Part shown: positions 1 to 12,892 of the stretch, one piece after another
How positions within the stretch are numbered: the first letter of the stretch is position 1
How the letters are laid out: the number at the start of each line of letters is the position of its first letter
Source of the DNA: Sesamum alatum
Lineage: Eukaryota > Streptophyta > Magnoliopsida > Lamiales > Pedaliaceae
Length of the DNA: 64,000 nucleotides
NCBI GenBank assembly: GCA_034509735.1
Contig: JACGWO010000002.1
Location: forward strand, 45,029,702-45,093,701
Direction: 5' to 3'
Position numbers and translations under genes: made by a program
The notes under the pieces: generated by a model
Told to the model about the DNA's origin: nothing
Database searches by the model: none
The model's input: the letters and a program-made list of their open reading frames with translations, nothing else

Positions 1-1
1 A

Positions 2-1255
2 GCCGCCCGAGGGGACGATCTATTGTTGCACCATTTGCTGAGGCGAGGCTTGGATCCGAACGAGCTGGACAGCAACGGGCGAAACGCTTTGGTATCGCGA
101 TTAGTTCTGCATTCTTCTTACATGATGGTTTATGAACTAGACATGCAATAATATGATAACTTCTTGTTTCATGCAGCATCTTGCAGCATCAAAAGGGTTT
201 TTAGAATGTGTGCTTCTACTTCTGGATTACGGAGCAAACCCCAACACAAAAGGTACCATATTGACAAGCTTTGCTGGTCCGTAGTTCTATTAGAAATTCA
301 AGAACAGCTAAAAGTGGTGAGTTCAAAACATGTTATGTAGATTCTGAAGGAAATGTTCCACTCTGGGATGCAATATTGGGGAAGCACGAGGCCGTCATAA
401 AAGTACTCGTTGACAACGGGGCGACGTTGTCTTCTGGTGACGTGGGCGGATTCGCCTGCTTTGCAGCCGAGCAGAACAACACAGAGCTACTCAATGAAAT
501 CACCAAATTCGGGGGGGATGTAACATTGCTCAATAGCTCAGGAACCACAGCTCTGCACACAGCTATATCTGAAGAAAACGTCGAAATTGTCAAGTTTTTG
601 ATGGAACAAGGAGCTGATATAGATAAACCAGACGCGCACGGCTGGACTCCACGAGCCTTAGCCGATCACCAGGGCCATGAAGAGATCAAAGCCTTATTTC
701 AAACCAAGCAGAAGTCCAAGGGCCAGGTCACACACCAAGAAAATGAGCAAGCGCCTTACTTCAAGCTCAAGAAGTACTCAAGTGAACCGGTAATCCCTCC
801 TGCCGACAAATCATCAACCTCTGCTAACTTAAGCTCGTCCAATGACCGTTTAAAAAGGAAGCCGAGCAACTTCCAGAATTCGCTTGCAGAGATCATTACA
901 GCCGGCCAGAAACAAAACATCGAAGGTAACTTAAACCACTAGTTTTGATTAAGGAAACAATTTTACTCATGTGATGCTTGTGTCATCAAATTCTGCAGGA
1001 GGAAAGGCTATGTCTCGATCTTCGGTCAATCCTGGTACGGGCAAGAACTGCGCTAGAGTGACTTTGAGTTGTCCAGAGAGGGGAGATAGAGTTGGAAGGC
1101 TGGTTTTTTTGCCTGGATCTCTTGAGGAGCTGCTGAACTTGGGATATCAAAAGTTCGGTATCCGTCCCACAAAAATTCTAGCCAAAGGTGGATTTTTGAT
1201 TGAAGACTTGGCTGTAATAAGAGATGGTGATCATCTCATTCTGGAATCTGGCTAG
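2..1255 (+). CDS. AKT1: AKT1-type inward-rectifying potassium channel, C-terminal part (partial)
   Basis: Last four coding exons of a plant Shaker-type K+ channel of the plasma membrane, which in roots mediates K+ uptake; the voltage sensor, pore and cyclic-nucleotide-binding domain lie before the window. Exons read at 2-91, 177-252, 341-925 and 999-1255, with GT-AG borders and consistent phase. They encode ankyrin repeats (for example GNVPLWDAILGKHEAVIK and GTTALHTAISEENVEIVKFL), a polar linker, and a C-terminal KHA domain (from ARVTLSCPERGDRVGRLV to DGDHLILESG) ending at TAG 1253-1255. The combination of ankyrin repeats and KHA domain is diagnostic of AKT/SKOR channels; the ankyrin and KHA wording fits AKT1 best. 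No frame damage is seen. Which AKT paralogue this is cannot be settled without the upstream exons. Confidence 0.9.
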
Positions 1256-1904
1256 TGAAGGTGGATCCCAAGTAAAGATGTAAGTTTTTGTACAGGCAAC
1301 CTTGTACAAAAATGCAAGAACTTAAGCAGTTCAATGGCAGCCATCTTTGAATTCTGTTTATGATCTTTGATATGGACTAAAGAATATTCATCAAACTCTT
1401 ACTGCTACTCTCTATATGTTCTCATATCCCTTTTCTAGTCTGTTTCACAAAATTAATGTTAGTTACAACTAGTTGCTACCCCCAAAATGTAGATAGGAAT
1501 TGCACTTTTAGCCCTGTTGTTTGTATAATTTCTACTTTAGCTTCATATTTTGAAAGCGTTAACTATACCTAGATTTCCTTTGAAAATACCGTATTACACT
1601 TGCACTCTCACGAGAATTTTCTCTTTATAACTGCACTCCTCCTCTCGTTAGGGTTTTAACGAAAAATCTTACTTTAGCCAAAAAAAATACGTAAAACTTC
1701 TAATTTTACGCCTCATCAGCATTCCGTATAATTATTGACACTATGACTAGTTTTATCACAAGTCTCTCAGGGGACAACCCAATGATTTATGCTCAAGATT
1801 TTTTACAGAGAGTCTTGTGTTCAACCTGGATTTGTTAAAAAATATTTTTAAAAAATAATATTTATTACAATTATACATTTTTGACTTTATGTATATTATA
1901 TTTA

Positions 1905-2035
1905 GGATAAATTACAATCACCTCCCCTGATAACATAATTATAAAAATAATATTTTATTACAATTACACACTTTTCAGTTTTGACTTTATGTAAGTATGA
2001 TAAACCTCAAGGGAGGTAGCCGTAACTTATCCTTA
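1905..2035. mobile_element. Short MITE with 10-bp target duplication
   Basis: The element starts GGATAAATTACAATCACCTC and ends with the approximate inverted counterpart (GAGGTAGCCGTAACTTATCC plus TTA). It is flanked by identical 10-bp sequences ATTATATTTA at 1895-1904 and 2036-2045. A 9-10 bp duplication points to Mutator-like transposition. Its termini resemble those of the 42905-43299 element, so the two probably belong to related families. Confidence 0.6.
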
Positions 2036-2230
2036 ATTATATTTAGACTCCCTTTGAAAACAACAAATTATACTTTTCTCAAAAAGTTTGAAATTACATT
2101 CACACCCTCTCCAAAAAATGTTGATGTCAATAAAAAATTTCTATAAACTTCCAATTTCACCAATCGTTCAACATTCTATATAATTTCAGATACCCTATTA
2201 ATACTTTATGTTTGTAAGAGAGCAAATATA

Positions 2231-2828
2231 AGGGTAAATTACAACTACTTCTCAAGAGGTTTGTCATAATTACAAATACTCTTCATTGTTTGGGAAATTA
2301 TTAATACCTCCTAAAATAAAAAATAATTATATAGCCCGTAGACAGTTATATAAACATTACTATTTTTATTAAAAAAAATATAAAAAAAATTAGGATGGGT
2401 AAAATATATAACCATATAGCATATTTGTCCATAAATATTTTTAAAAAAATTCTAAAAAATATATAAACTTATAATTCAAAATGAAAACTTGGTTAGTTCA
2501 CCACAAAAATTTTACAAAAACCTAATGTAGGCTAACAGAATGGATTCGTTGTTAGACGGACGTTAAAATCATAAAATATTGTATTTGTAATTTTCTAAAC
2601 AATAGAAATGTATTTGTAATTATATCAAGATCTCAAGATTAATTGACCGTAGTTTATCATATTTTAAAATTTATTAAACATTTGACTGTAGTAATTTTTC
2701 TTTAGATCTAATATAATTACATTTAACAATTTCAAGCTTTTGGTTAAAAATTATAAATCTCAAGGGAATGTCAGTAGTTTTTGAAAAAAATGAAGAGTAT
2801 CCGTAATTATGGCAAACCTCAGAGAGCT
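2231..2828. repeat. Diverged repeat with GGGTAAATTAC-type inverted ends
   Basis: The left part reads GGGTAAATTACAACTACTTC followed by a GAGGTTTGTCATAATTACAA motif. The right part carries the inverted counterpart, ending in GTAATTATGGCAAACCTC. This matches the organisation of the MITE at 42905-43299, but the right terminus is eroded and no target duplication is visible. Confidence 0.5.
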
Positions 2829-3539
2829 TCAACGGAAACCGTCAAGAACTATCGTCCATTAAACGAACGAGACAAATTTGATAGAACATAGCCGTTGGGT
2901 TATTTATGTAGTATTGCTCACAATGTCTCCACCATGAAACATTGTAGAGTATCTCAGCCTGATCGAATACTAATGTAATAAATAGACGACTTTGGAACAT
3001 GAACTGAGCTAGAAAACAGAATAAAATCGCTTCGTGATCTCTTTAAATTTCCCAAGAACAAATCAAACAGTATAGTGTGCCCAAAAGAATAGTTAATTCT
3101 GGTCTTATCGCACGTCTGCTACACAAGACAGTATCATAGTAGGCTTGAGTACCTGCGGTTAATGTCTCACCTTCACCGCAGTTTCGCCTCGTTTGTTTCT
3201 CCTGAGAATGTCTCATTCTGTTTACATGGCTGCTCGAAATGCAAGAAACAATGAAGGGGTTGTGCAACTTCATGCAAAATTACCTTCATAGTTCCTAAAC
3301 TAAGTGGAGAGTAAGAATAGCCTATCCTTATCGTCTTCGTTTTTCCTGTACTCTTTCAGCCTGTCGTTCCTCGTTCTTCTTATGTTATGGTCGTAGTATA
3401 TAGATGTACGAAGATAGGCATCTTGATGGGGACGATGGATCCGGCCTAAACCCGAGAAGAGTCTTCTGGAATAACCTGGAGAATATGATCCATTGTTGAT
3501 AAGTTTCCTGGCATTACTCAGTATCCGCCAGCAGTAAGG

Positions 3540-6500
3540 CTACGAGTTACCAACCTGAAGTTGCCTGTCGTTGAAGCTCACAGACCGATGCTTCAGTTCG
3601 CCTCTGTGGGTCGTCATCTCATCCAGTATTTCAGCAGAGGATACGTCAGCGTCTCCATCAACATCACTATCAGGTTGTTCTCTATCCTGTTTTTGCACAA
3701 CTCAAACATGTTGTAAGATATAGATGAAATAGCTTGTATAATGTCTTCAAGACATTTTCATGCTTCTACAACTGTTGTAATTATGAGGAAAAGATTTATG
3801 TACATACCTTGAGAGATAGACTCTTGGCCCTGAATGAACGTCCGATGATCTCCTCGTACTCGGATGCATCTAAGTACTGAAGATGATGAGGTGGAAACAC
3901 CTTGGGAAGAAGGTGCTCTCTTATGCTTATCAGAAGGAAGAACGGTAGTGGAAACAGTATTCCAGCGATAGGTATCCATGTGATTCCGAAACAAACCAAA
4001 AAGTAGACAATCTGAAAAATCGTGAACATCATGATGTACTTGAATGGCACCGACTCCACATACGAAGCATGCGACTCCTGGATGACTCTGCCGAAGGAAG
4101 AACCACAGATGAGGTTGATGATATATGTAGCTCCAGTGCTCTATGTATATATGATAGAGAAGAAGTTCAAAGTGCAATTTATATGCAAGGCTTACTTGAA
4201 ACGACGACCTGCAGGAACAAAGAGCAGCAGAACCCTCTCCCAGAACTGATTACCTGGGAGACTGTCGATGGCCATGTAGGCAAAGTATCCCCACAAAACT
4301 GATGTAGGTATCATCTTGATAACAGGCATAGCACATACAGCGAGCCCAACAAGTATGGACTGTAGCAGGTTGCTTACTCTTTGCTCGTTTACCCGAACGG
4401 GCAAGTAGAGGTCGATACATTTTTCCGGATCAAATTTGCCATTCGTATCTTCATCGTCGTGTTTCAAGACAGCTTCTTTCAAGCTAGCCAAATCTTTCTC
4501 TGTAGTATGCTGCAGCAATATAAAGTCCATTTTAACTAAAAATCTTCACATATTTCTCATAAAAATTTGATGGAAGAGGAAGACTAGAAAAGAGAACTTA
4601 CAGATGGTGCATTCTCCATCTCGACAAACACTGCATGCATTCGCCCATAAATCTCGGAGTGGCTTGCTTGCTCTTCCATGCCCTCCTTCGCGCTCTTGAC
4701 CATTTTCTTCCGTATCATCTACCGATCAGAACAAATGGTTAAATTCATTTTGATCATATGGATGCAATAAATATGCAAAAGATTTTCTGCAGAATATCAT
4801 GCCTCCCACCTGCCTCTTAAGGACCGCAAGACTCCTCGTATGCATAGGGGACTGTGGAAGGACACCGTTCGAAGGAGGAAGTCCAAGTAATCCACAAATC
4901 AAAGTCTGTAATAAGAAGAAATGTTAATTTTTTTCCACAGCAGTAAGAGAATTCAAAACTACTTTTTCTTCAGTTAATACTTAAGGCCTCAACTAAAAGA
5001 AAAGTTCAAGAATTCAACTTAAATACCATACCATGACTCCCAGCAATAGGATATCGTAATGGTAAGCAGGCGGATTTTTCAAATTGAATTCCTTCTGTTG
5101 TGCCAGCTGTGCAGCTACACTGTGATCAAAGAAGTATAGAGCTGCGATCATCACAGCAGGTATGAAGGCAGCAAAAATATACCCCACCGGCACTTTTGCC
5201 ATATCCTGCATTTTGATCAGACAAAGCATTTTAAATCCGCAATTAACTATGATCATCGGAGTCTAATTTGGCATGTGAGAGCATTGTTCTCATGGATGCG
5301 ATGCATAAGAATTAAAGAATATATAGCAGGGAAAACTGTAAAAAGATTCTTGAGTGATGAGAGGTTAACAAATATAGAAGATATTCTAAGCAGCATTTCA
5401 AGTCGTGAAAAAGATTATGAGTTCAAGCTAAATTGAGTCCACAAGTTACAGATTATCTGTCAGTTCAGGTACCTTTATCACTGTCCAGTGATACAATGAT
5501 TCAGATTCCCAAGGAAGAGGACAGAAGAGCCTCCTAGGAACTCCAGCAGGAGCTTTTCCTGGCATGCCATAGGACAATGCGGTCCATACCACAACCATCA
5601 TTGGGACCCCATAGTCTGCAATAATACTGCGAAACCAGCCTGTACCATATCGCCAGGTCCTAGCTTTTCTGCTTCTCAGGGAGGTGATAAGCACACCAAA
5701 AGAGAAGATAACTGCAAGTAATCCGTTTACGTATAGCCACTGAAATTGGTATTTCTCTTCCGCGGGGTTTTCACCTTTTGGAATTTTGAATTCGCTCACC
5801 ACGCCCTGTGATTAAAGCGTCAGCAGTTGTGAATATGATATGAACAATACTGACAGACAAGAAGTGTAGCATAACTAATAGAGACGAGGAGAAATAGTAC
5901 CTTGATGGCCTCTTGAATGAAAAGAACGGTGATTAACATGCCAAAAAGTTCCCCTGCCACCCTTGTAAACCGAGTGATGATGGTACAAGCATTGAATATA
6001 GCAAGAAGGAACAACAGCAAAGCAGTCCAGACACAGACCCTGTTTTGTTACAAACGAAAATCAATTGAATAGGTTACACCACACACCATCTTCAGGCTCA
6101 ATCTCAATATACAAGTAGAACATCAGGTTCTGAGAAAAGACGAGGGTCAGCAGCGTACCACCCAGCCCAGGCTAAATACAGTTGCCTCCCTATACTCTTC
6201 TCGGCAATATGGTACAAGTAGGTGTACATTATAATGGTTGGCTCTGCAACTCCTAAAATCAATAATGGCTGTCCACCGAAAATTGCATGGATGACTCCAC
6301 ACAGCGCTGTAGAAAGAAGAGTCTCAGAGGTGCTCAAGCTTCCATCTGTTATAAAAGCAAACGGCTTTTCAGAAAAATCAATGATCGTACTTCTATATGC
6401 AGGACTGACTATCATTTCATATCAACTGATATAACTTAGCTTTCAATGCATTTTATGGTGTTGAACTTCCATTGTTTTGTAAAACTATTGAAATAAGAAA

Positions 6501-6830
6501 GCCAACAGATGCATGTAATGGGCTGCAAAAATAAAACTGACCTGTTTCCCGACTCAATTGCTCCCCAAAGGCAATCACAGGGAGAGCGGAAGCAAAGAAA
6601 ATGTATGCTGTTGGAGCCAGAATCCTGAAATTGCAAACAGTTATAAAGATCATATTGAGCTGCTTAATTGAATTAAAATATCCGACAATATATCCCTTCC
6701 ATCAAGTAGAAACAAAAAGAACGCACCTCGCACCCGAACCACATGCATCAACCCAGTCCTTCTTGTAGCATGCCAGACGGCCTTTAAGATCGTCTTTTAC
6801 TCCCTGGAATGGAGTCCGTAGGTTCTCCAT
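3540..6830 (-). CDS. BOR4: Boron transporter, BOR4-like (HCO3- transporter family)
   Basis: Borate exporter of the SLC4-like anion exchanger family, an integral plasma-membrane protein; BOR4 types give efflux and tolerance to high boron. Eleven exons on the minus strand: 6727-6830, 6542-6624, 6159-6345, 5901-6039, 5473-5805, 5032-5205, 4810-4905, 4602-4718, 4196-4509, 3808-4087 and 3540-3686. They give 657 residues with phases that all agree; the family is about 680-710. Seen: [100 protein letters not shown] and [13 protein letters not shown]. The start is [10 protein letters not shown] (ATG 6828-6830) and the stop TAG is at 3540-3542. The wording favours the BOR4 branch over BOR1. No ATGTAA mini-uORF of the BOR1 type was seen on the coding strand in 6831-7900. 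Confidence 0.95.
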
Positions 6831-8000
6831 GGTGTTTCCTGCAATAAAGAAGAACTCAAAAAGTAAATAATACTGCTGATGAACTAATGCAATATAGAGC
6901 AAATTGTCTGTAAAAGGAGAACAGCATAACAAACTCATCATTATCCGTCAAGACCACATAACCCTTCTAAATTCTTAACTATAAAACATAATTCATGGAG
7001 TCCAAGAAAAAGTTCCAGACAAAACCATCCACCTTCCACGGATCCATATTGAATTTTTTAACCCCTAATCATATTTCTCTATTTTTATTTTCAAGAAAAA
7101 GTACAGAACTCAAGTAGAAGAACAAATAAACTATTCGACAGTACATATATGATGAGAAAACAATGATGCTTTTCGCGTTTCCATCTGGCGTTCATGTCAA
7201 AAGTTCTTCAAAAACAAAGATCAAGAAAAGAAACACATAAACGAATCATGTGTTTCCGGGAATAAACAAACCGCTCAAGCTTCTTCATCCGTTAAGAAGA
7301 AGAACCTCAGGAAATGTTATGTGGATCATATCTTTATCCATAACAACTAGAAACAATGGGAAAAATCAACAGCATATTCTTCTATTCACTCGCTCCCAGA
7401 ATTCTTTAAAAATTCCATCAACTGTATAATGCCAGAAACCATCTCCGGAACAAAACCCATTAATTCAAACACGCCACACATTCATGGAAATGCAAGAAAG
7501 CAACAATACATAACAATCGTAAGACGCAACGCAAACGACCTCGCAATGAAGAAAAACCACAATGGGCCAATCAAGATTAGAAGAAGAACTGGATATGCAC
7601 TGTGATGATTTGCGAATAGAAAGCGTCGACGACAAGAGAGATTCCTTTCACCGGCAGGCGGAACGCCGCCGGGAAGGAAGGGGGAGAACTTGCAAAGGAG
7701 AAAAGAAAAACCTCTCCCACCTCTTTCCCGGTTACGAGTATTGCTGCCCTCACTTTTATCCTTGCTTCTTCTCCGATTTTCTCTCCTCGCCAACTGACAA
7801 CTCCTACTCTTGACAATGCAGCAGCAGCATTAGAGAGAGAGAAAGCGGAAGAGAGAGAGAGAGTGTTGGGAATGGGAAGTCGAACGAAGAGCGAATGTCT
7901 GGGATTTTGGTGTTGGAAATATAGACATCGGAGAAAACGGTGTTGAGGGGCGGGGCGGGGCGGGGCCCACTGTATCTGCTCTAATATGTAAATGTAAGCT
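6831..8000 (-). promoter_or_regulatory. Upstream and leader region of the BOR gene
   Basis: About 1.1 kb upstream of the BOR start codon. It contains a GA-rich tract (about 7832-7865, CT-rich on the BOR sense strand) and a GC-rich block (7947-7967). A leader intron is possible but no transcript evidence exists here. Short open frames in this stretch are not family-like and are left out. Confidence 0.4.
7947..7965 (+). promoter_or_regulatory. Potential G-quadruplex motif upstream of BOR
   Basis: GGGGCGGGGCGGGGCGGGG: four runs of four G separated by single C on the plus strand, opposite the BOR sense strand, about 1.1 kb upstream of its ATG. It meets the usual G4 pattern. A regulatory role is inference. 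Confidence 0.45.
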
Positions 8001-8389
8001 GTCAAATTTTTACTCGGTCAAACTTTTTCTTCACTTTTCCGTGACTTTCCACACCTCACTCTTCCAAATTACATTACTGTCCTTCTACACCATAATTTTT
8101 TCTTACAAAATTAAAATTATTAGGGATAAATAATCATCTCAAGTATAATTACACTGTCCTATCCTCCATTGATATTTGATATAATTATATATAAATTTCT
8201 GCAGTTATAAAAATTACTTCTAGTACTCATGAGGTTTGTTTTATGCTAAATAAATAGATTCCTCCATTAGCAAAATTCACTGAATTTGTTGATATTAGCA
8301 GAAAAATTTCAAAAAAAAAATTGATATTTACTATTGACATTACTGACTTGTTATAGGTCAAACAAATATTTTTCTGACCAAACTAGACC

Positions 8390-8500
8390 TACGAGGGTGA
8401 AGATGTACCTCACGTATATTCATTAGTGTGTGAAGATGCATAAAAGCGTGAAGATGTACCTCCTCACATGCATGATGCATTAGCGTGTGAAGATGTATAA
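8390..8500. repeat. Small cluster of GTGAAGATG repeats
   Basis: The motif GTGAAGATG recurs four times in about 110 bases (GGTGAAGATGTACCTC, GTGTGAAGATGCATAA, GCGTGAAGATGTACCTC, GCGTGTGAAGATGTATAAC), with irregular spacers rich in CATGCATGATGCATTAG-like sequence. It looks like a decayed tandem repeat; function unknown. Confidence 0.5.
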
Positions 8501-9695
8501 CAATAGTTTGATTAAAAAATAATTTGTTTGGCCGCAATAAGTCAATTGGAGGTAAATATAATTTTTTATTTTTTTCTAATATCAGCAAATTTGATGACTT
8601 TAGACTAACGGATGATCTATTTGTTAGACGAAAATAAACCTTATGAATGCTAGACGTAATTTTTCAAACCACAAAAAGTCTATATATAAATTTTGAGAAT
8701 TTTTTATTCATTAAATTAAATCTCACTTCACGATTTCTCAGAATTCAGGAAAATATTTATATATTTAAGAATTATGGTTTTTAAAGAATAAATAAATTAC
8801 AATTACATTATAATTTTTAATATTAACAAGCATATTATTAATATTATTTTAAAATAAATCGATGATTTTAAATAAACCATCATACTATTATTATAATATT
8901 CAGTACGCAACGTATTAATATTTTTAAATCAATCAACAAATTTAAAGTAAACAAAAAAACAACATACTACTGTTAAAAGTAAACTAAATAACTACATAAG
9001 TAAGACTCGAATTCACAATATTTTTATTGTAAAACTGCAATCTCGAATTAAAGAATTACAATCCCAACTTACCATTTCAAATCAAAACAAAAAATTTATT
9101 CTATTTTTATATTTAACGGTTGATATATACATGTGCAGTCACGAACATGGCATGAGTTTTATGCACTGACTGACTATAGATTTGCGACAAATTTGTTTGT
9201 ACACATAATGGACGGTAACAAATTAAAGAATTAGGTATACTAATTAGAATATAACAACATGTAATTAATAATAAATATTAAGAAACGCTAATTACAAATA
9301 TATTACATCAAAATGAACATATCCAATTAATAATAGTAAATCAAAGTTTAATTTGGAAGAGTCAAAATACTTAGCTAAATCAATGGACAATCAATTGATA
9401 TATCAATTCGTATAAAATAATATCGATTCAATTAATACATCTTCCGATAATATAATTGCTCATCATAAAGTTGAAAGTGTTATGATAAAATTTAGAAATT
9501 AATAAATACTAAACAACCTGAAATGGGCGTAACGATATCAAAAAAATTTATTTCAAAGATTTTGAAATAATTGTAACATTGTACTATATCGAACTACATA
9601 AGTACTTTATGAAAAAAAGAATGTGACTTCAAATTGAAATAACTTAATTCGACAAAATTATTTTTTAAATGTAAGCCTTCACATGATTCTTAGAG

Positions 9696-9830
9696 AGACG
9701 GGGTCAAAACCCCGTCTTCAATAATGTGTCACGCGGGACCCGTCTTCAATAATATGTCAGGCGGGTCAGAACCCCGCCTGAACGTTTGCATTTTTTCATA
9801 AAGATGGGATTTCCAACCCCGTCTTTGCCC
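9696..9830. repeat. Cluster of GACGGGG/CCCCGTC palindromes
   Basis: In strongly AT-rich surroundings there are short GC-rich palindromes: AGACGGGG-TCAAAA-CCCCGTCT (9696-9717, perfect 8-bp arms), a GCGGGACCCG core near 9733-9742, and AGGCGGG-TCAGAA-CCCCGCCT (9759-9779). A diverged GATGGGATTTCCAACCCCGTC follows near 9800-9825. Short GC-rich subterminal repeats of this style are known from plant CACTA transposons, but no CACTA terminus was found beside this cluster, so the assignment is inference. Confidence 0.5.
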
Positions 9831-12800
9831 ATTCTCAAAATTTAATTTCAATTTTTTTTATATTTAAAAAATAATTTTGCCATTTAATTCATACTTATAC
9901 TAATTATGATAAATATTTAGCTAATTTACTCAATGTAAGTCAATTGTAATTTATTTTTCAATTTATTGTAATATGAGTTTATTAATGTAATCGATGTATT
10001 AATAAATTGTAATAGATATTTATTATATAAAAAAAAAAAAAAAAATCTTTGCACATTCGTGGTCAAGTATAACATTAATCATACCCATCAATCAGTGGAG
10101 TTCATGTAATGTGTTGCCTATTTACGGAAATTTTATGAATGATTTGTCATGGATGAACTTTGACCAAAAACTTGTTCACATGCATGCATATTCATCATTA
10201 ACATATGGGATAATTACAGCGTTATTTTATAAGATTTAGTTTAAATACACGTAAATTTTAAATAATTACATTTATTATCTTTAATCATTTTTTATTATCT
10301 GATGAGTAGACCAGACCAACCATTAATAATCATAATGAAAATTCAATTATACACCCCTCTAAAATTATATATGCATTTACTAAAATTCATTATCATCATA
10401 CATATGTATAATCTTGACCTTTGGTGCCATCAACATTATTTTTTTAATAAACAATAAAAATTATTTTATCAAGATCGTTAAAGATTTTGTAACATTGTCA
10501 ATATCAAGGGAGGTATATGTGATTTTTCAAATTTAAAGAGCCTATATATAATTAGACCAATATTAAGGGAGAACGCTGCTGTAATTATTCATAGAAAGAA
10601 AGATAGACTCATGAATTTAAATTTATTATATTATAAATAATATATTATAATTTCAGAAATTACGACGGCGAACGAGGACATATTTGGAATTTAACATATT
10701 TGGTCCAAAAGCATATGGTTACAAATTCTCACCAATCTCCAGCACTCCCTGCCCTACTCCTCCGTTAACCCAATTTTCAGACATGGCCAGTGTGTCGCTG
10801 ACACGAAACGACGTCGCATCAGAACCATTAAAAAAACCTTACTTCCAAATTTCATGATTTTAGATACATTTAAATTATATACTTTTTATTATTATGTTGT
10901 ATAAGCAATATAATACATTCAATGTATTTATTTTGTATAACGAAGGTTTATTTCTTATTAAAAAGCTCGATACTAATTATAATTTTGATTAAATAACTCA
11001 ACCCAGCTAAATAGGTAGGTTGAGTTATTCAACTCAAACAGTCTAAATAAATATAACATAATTAATACGTATTGTTTTTTTTTCTTATGATGTCATCCAA
11101 ATATGTTATACTACAAAGTAAACGGGGCCTAACGGATAGATAATGTTTCCAAAACGTTATCTTGTGTAGGTTCTTCGGGCTTTGTTTATTTTTATTTTTT
11201 CTATTTTTTATATTTTTAGAAAGTACATAATTCAATGTATGTAATTTATTTATTTTACATTAAAATAAATACAAAATCAAATATATTAAAATTTTCAAAA
11301 CACACACATTTATCTTTATATATTTTTATACAATAAAACATCTTAGAGGCAGAATCAGAGAAAATCTCAATTTTTGTAACCCTTTCTTGACTTGGTAAGA
11401 CATATACTCATTATTAATAAATTTTATTTATTTAAATTCATACGCCGGCATATTGTAGACAATGGTCAGGTCTTGGCAACTGGCCGCATGGGCTGAAGTA
11501 AGGAGCGTGTGGGAAGCATGTGACTAATGATTGAGGGTTGAAAACCATCAAGTGATATGGTTGAGTGAACTGTAACCGTTCTAAGCATTATGTGGTGGTT
11601 TTAGGACAGTTAGTGATAGTTTTTCCTAGTAATTTGGGAGTGTCAAATTGCGGTTCTTGTATATAGTTGTTTTGGTAAGGCTTGTGCGATTTCGGGAGAG
11701 AGGTGAGAGACGAAATCCTTTGTGTGCAAACTTGTGTCCTTGTATCTTGATTATGGGAATACAATATAAGGTTGGGTATTTGCCCGTAATAGACCATGTT
11801 GCTTGAAGTAAAGGATTCTTTCTATCTTGCATGCAATATGTGTGATTTTCGTTCCTACTTTCCAAATTCACACATGGGTGTTTAGTGTGTGAGGCAAGAC
11901 TGACTAACTTGTAGTAAGCTAGGACGCAAAGGTTTAAAAATTATAACAAATCAATACTATATATCTATCATAATAAAAAAAAAAAATTACTGTAAAATTA
12001 AGTTTTGACCCCCAATTAATTAATATTTATCATAATTTGAATAATATTTTGGCCTCATCTGAAAAAACATCGGTTAATAGTCATTCCACAATTATTACTA
12101 ATTAACATTTGTTATAATTTTTTACTTTTACCGTGCTAATTAATCATAGGAAAATGCCGTATTTCTTATGGCGACAATCAATCAATTTATTAGTTTTTAT
12201 TTAAATATCTTATATGGCAGATGAAATTATTTATAAGATGCTTTCGGAGCAAAATATTAAGTTTCAAATGAAATATTAAAATTGTATAAATTTCTAAGAA
12301 ATAAAAAGTTGCTAATTTACATTATTTTAAGCAGTGTTAATAAATTCCGAGAGAGATGATGAATTCTCAATATTGTTTAATATTAGGGTGGGGTCGAGTG
12401 GTGAAGAATTTTGTTAAGAACGAACAAGAGACCGCGTTTGGTGTATTTGGCCGCATCAATACTGACAATTGACAGCTCCGTTGAACAGTGCCGTCAGGGA
12501 ATAACAAGTCACCGGCACACTGATTATGTCGCTCTATATTTACATAATGTCCCAAATAAATTTAAATAAATAAATAAAGCAAAACAAAAATTCCGATATC
12601 CATGCAACCGCGTCGTTAGCTAAGAAGCTAACTGTGTACTTCCCCACCTAACTATATAATCATTGTCTTCTCCAGGTGAATTGAATTTCAGCGTAATCAT
12701 TTAATATTTAATATTTTAATATGTTTTCATCACGTGATTTTTTTTTTTTTATAAATGAGTGATAATGAGTTCAAATTGAGTACGTTTATTTGACCTGATT

Positions 12801-12892
12801 ATAATACTATATTAAGCGATTATCTCATTTAAAAGTTTAATCGATTAGCGAAGAGAATTATTTAATATTTTAACATTGTTCAGTGCATTACC

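Larger units (their letters stand above)
1256..3539. other. Intergenic, 3' flanks of AKT1 and BOR genes, with MITE-like repeats
   Basis: AT-rich sequence between the convergent AKT1 and BOR genes. It holds a short MITE (1905-2035, listed separately), a longer piece of a related repeat (about 2231-2828, which starts GGGTAAATTACA and whose right part carries the inverted motif but not a clean end), and two diverged copies of another AT-rich repeat starting near 1570 and 2045. No coding region is supported. Confidence 0.6.
8001..12892. other. Long AT-rich intergenic region without supported genes
   Basis: No protein-like frame of useful length and no RNA gene recognised. Local structure includes repeated GTGTGAAGATG motifs (about 8390-8500), a cluster of GC-rich palindromes (9696-9830), a poly-A run near 10029 and a possible old LTR fragment near 11530-11880. 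Much of the rest is simple AT-rich sequence. Confidence 0.55.

Noticed and set aside
7482..8005. Arg/Ser- and Leu-rich open frames upstream of BOR
   Set aside because: Low-complexity, no family likeness, and located in the probable BOR leader or promoter.
11530..11880. LTR-like phrases (TTGTATCTTGATTATGGGAATACAATATAAGG, shortened here in meaning) suggesting a solo LTR
   Set aside because: The wording resembles the transcribed part of copia LTRs, but I could not find TG...CA ends, a target duplication or a partner copy.
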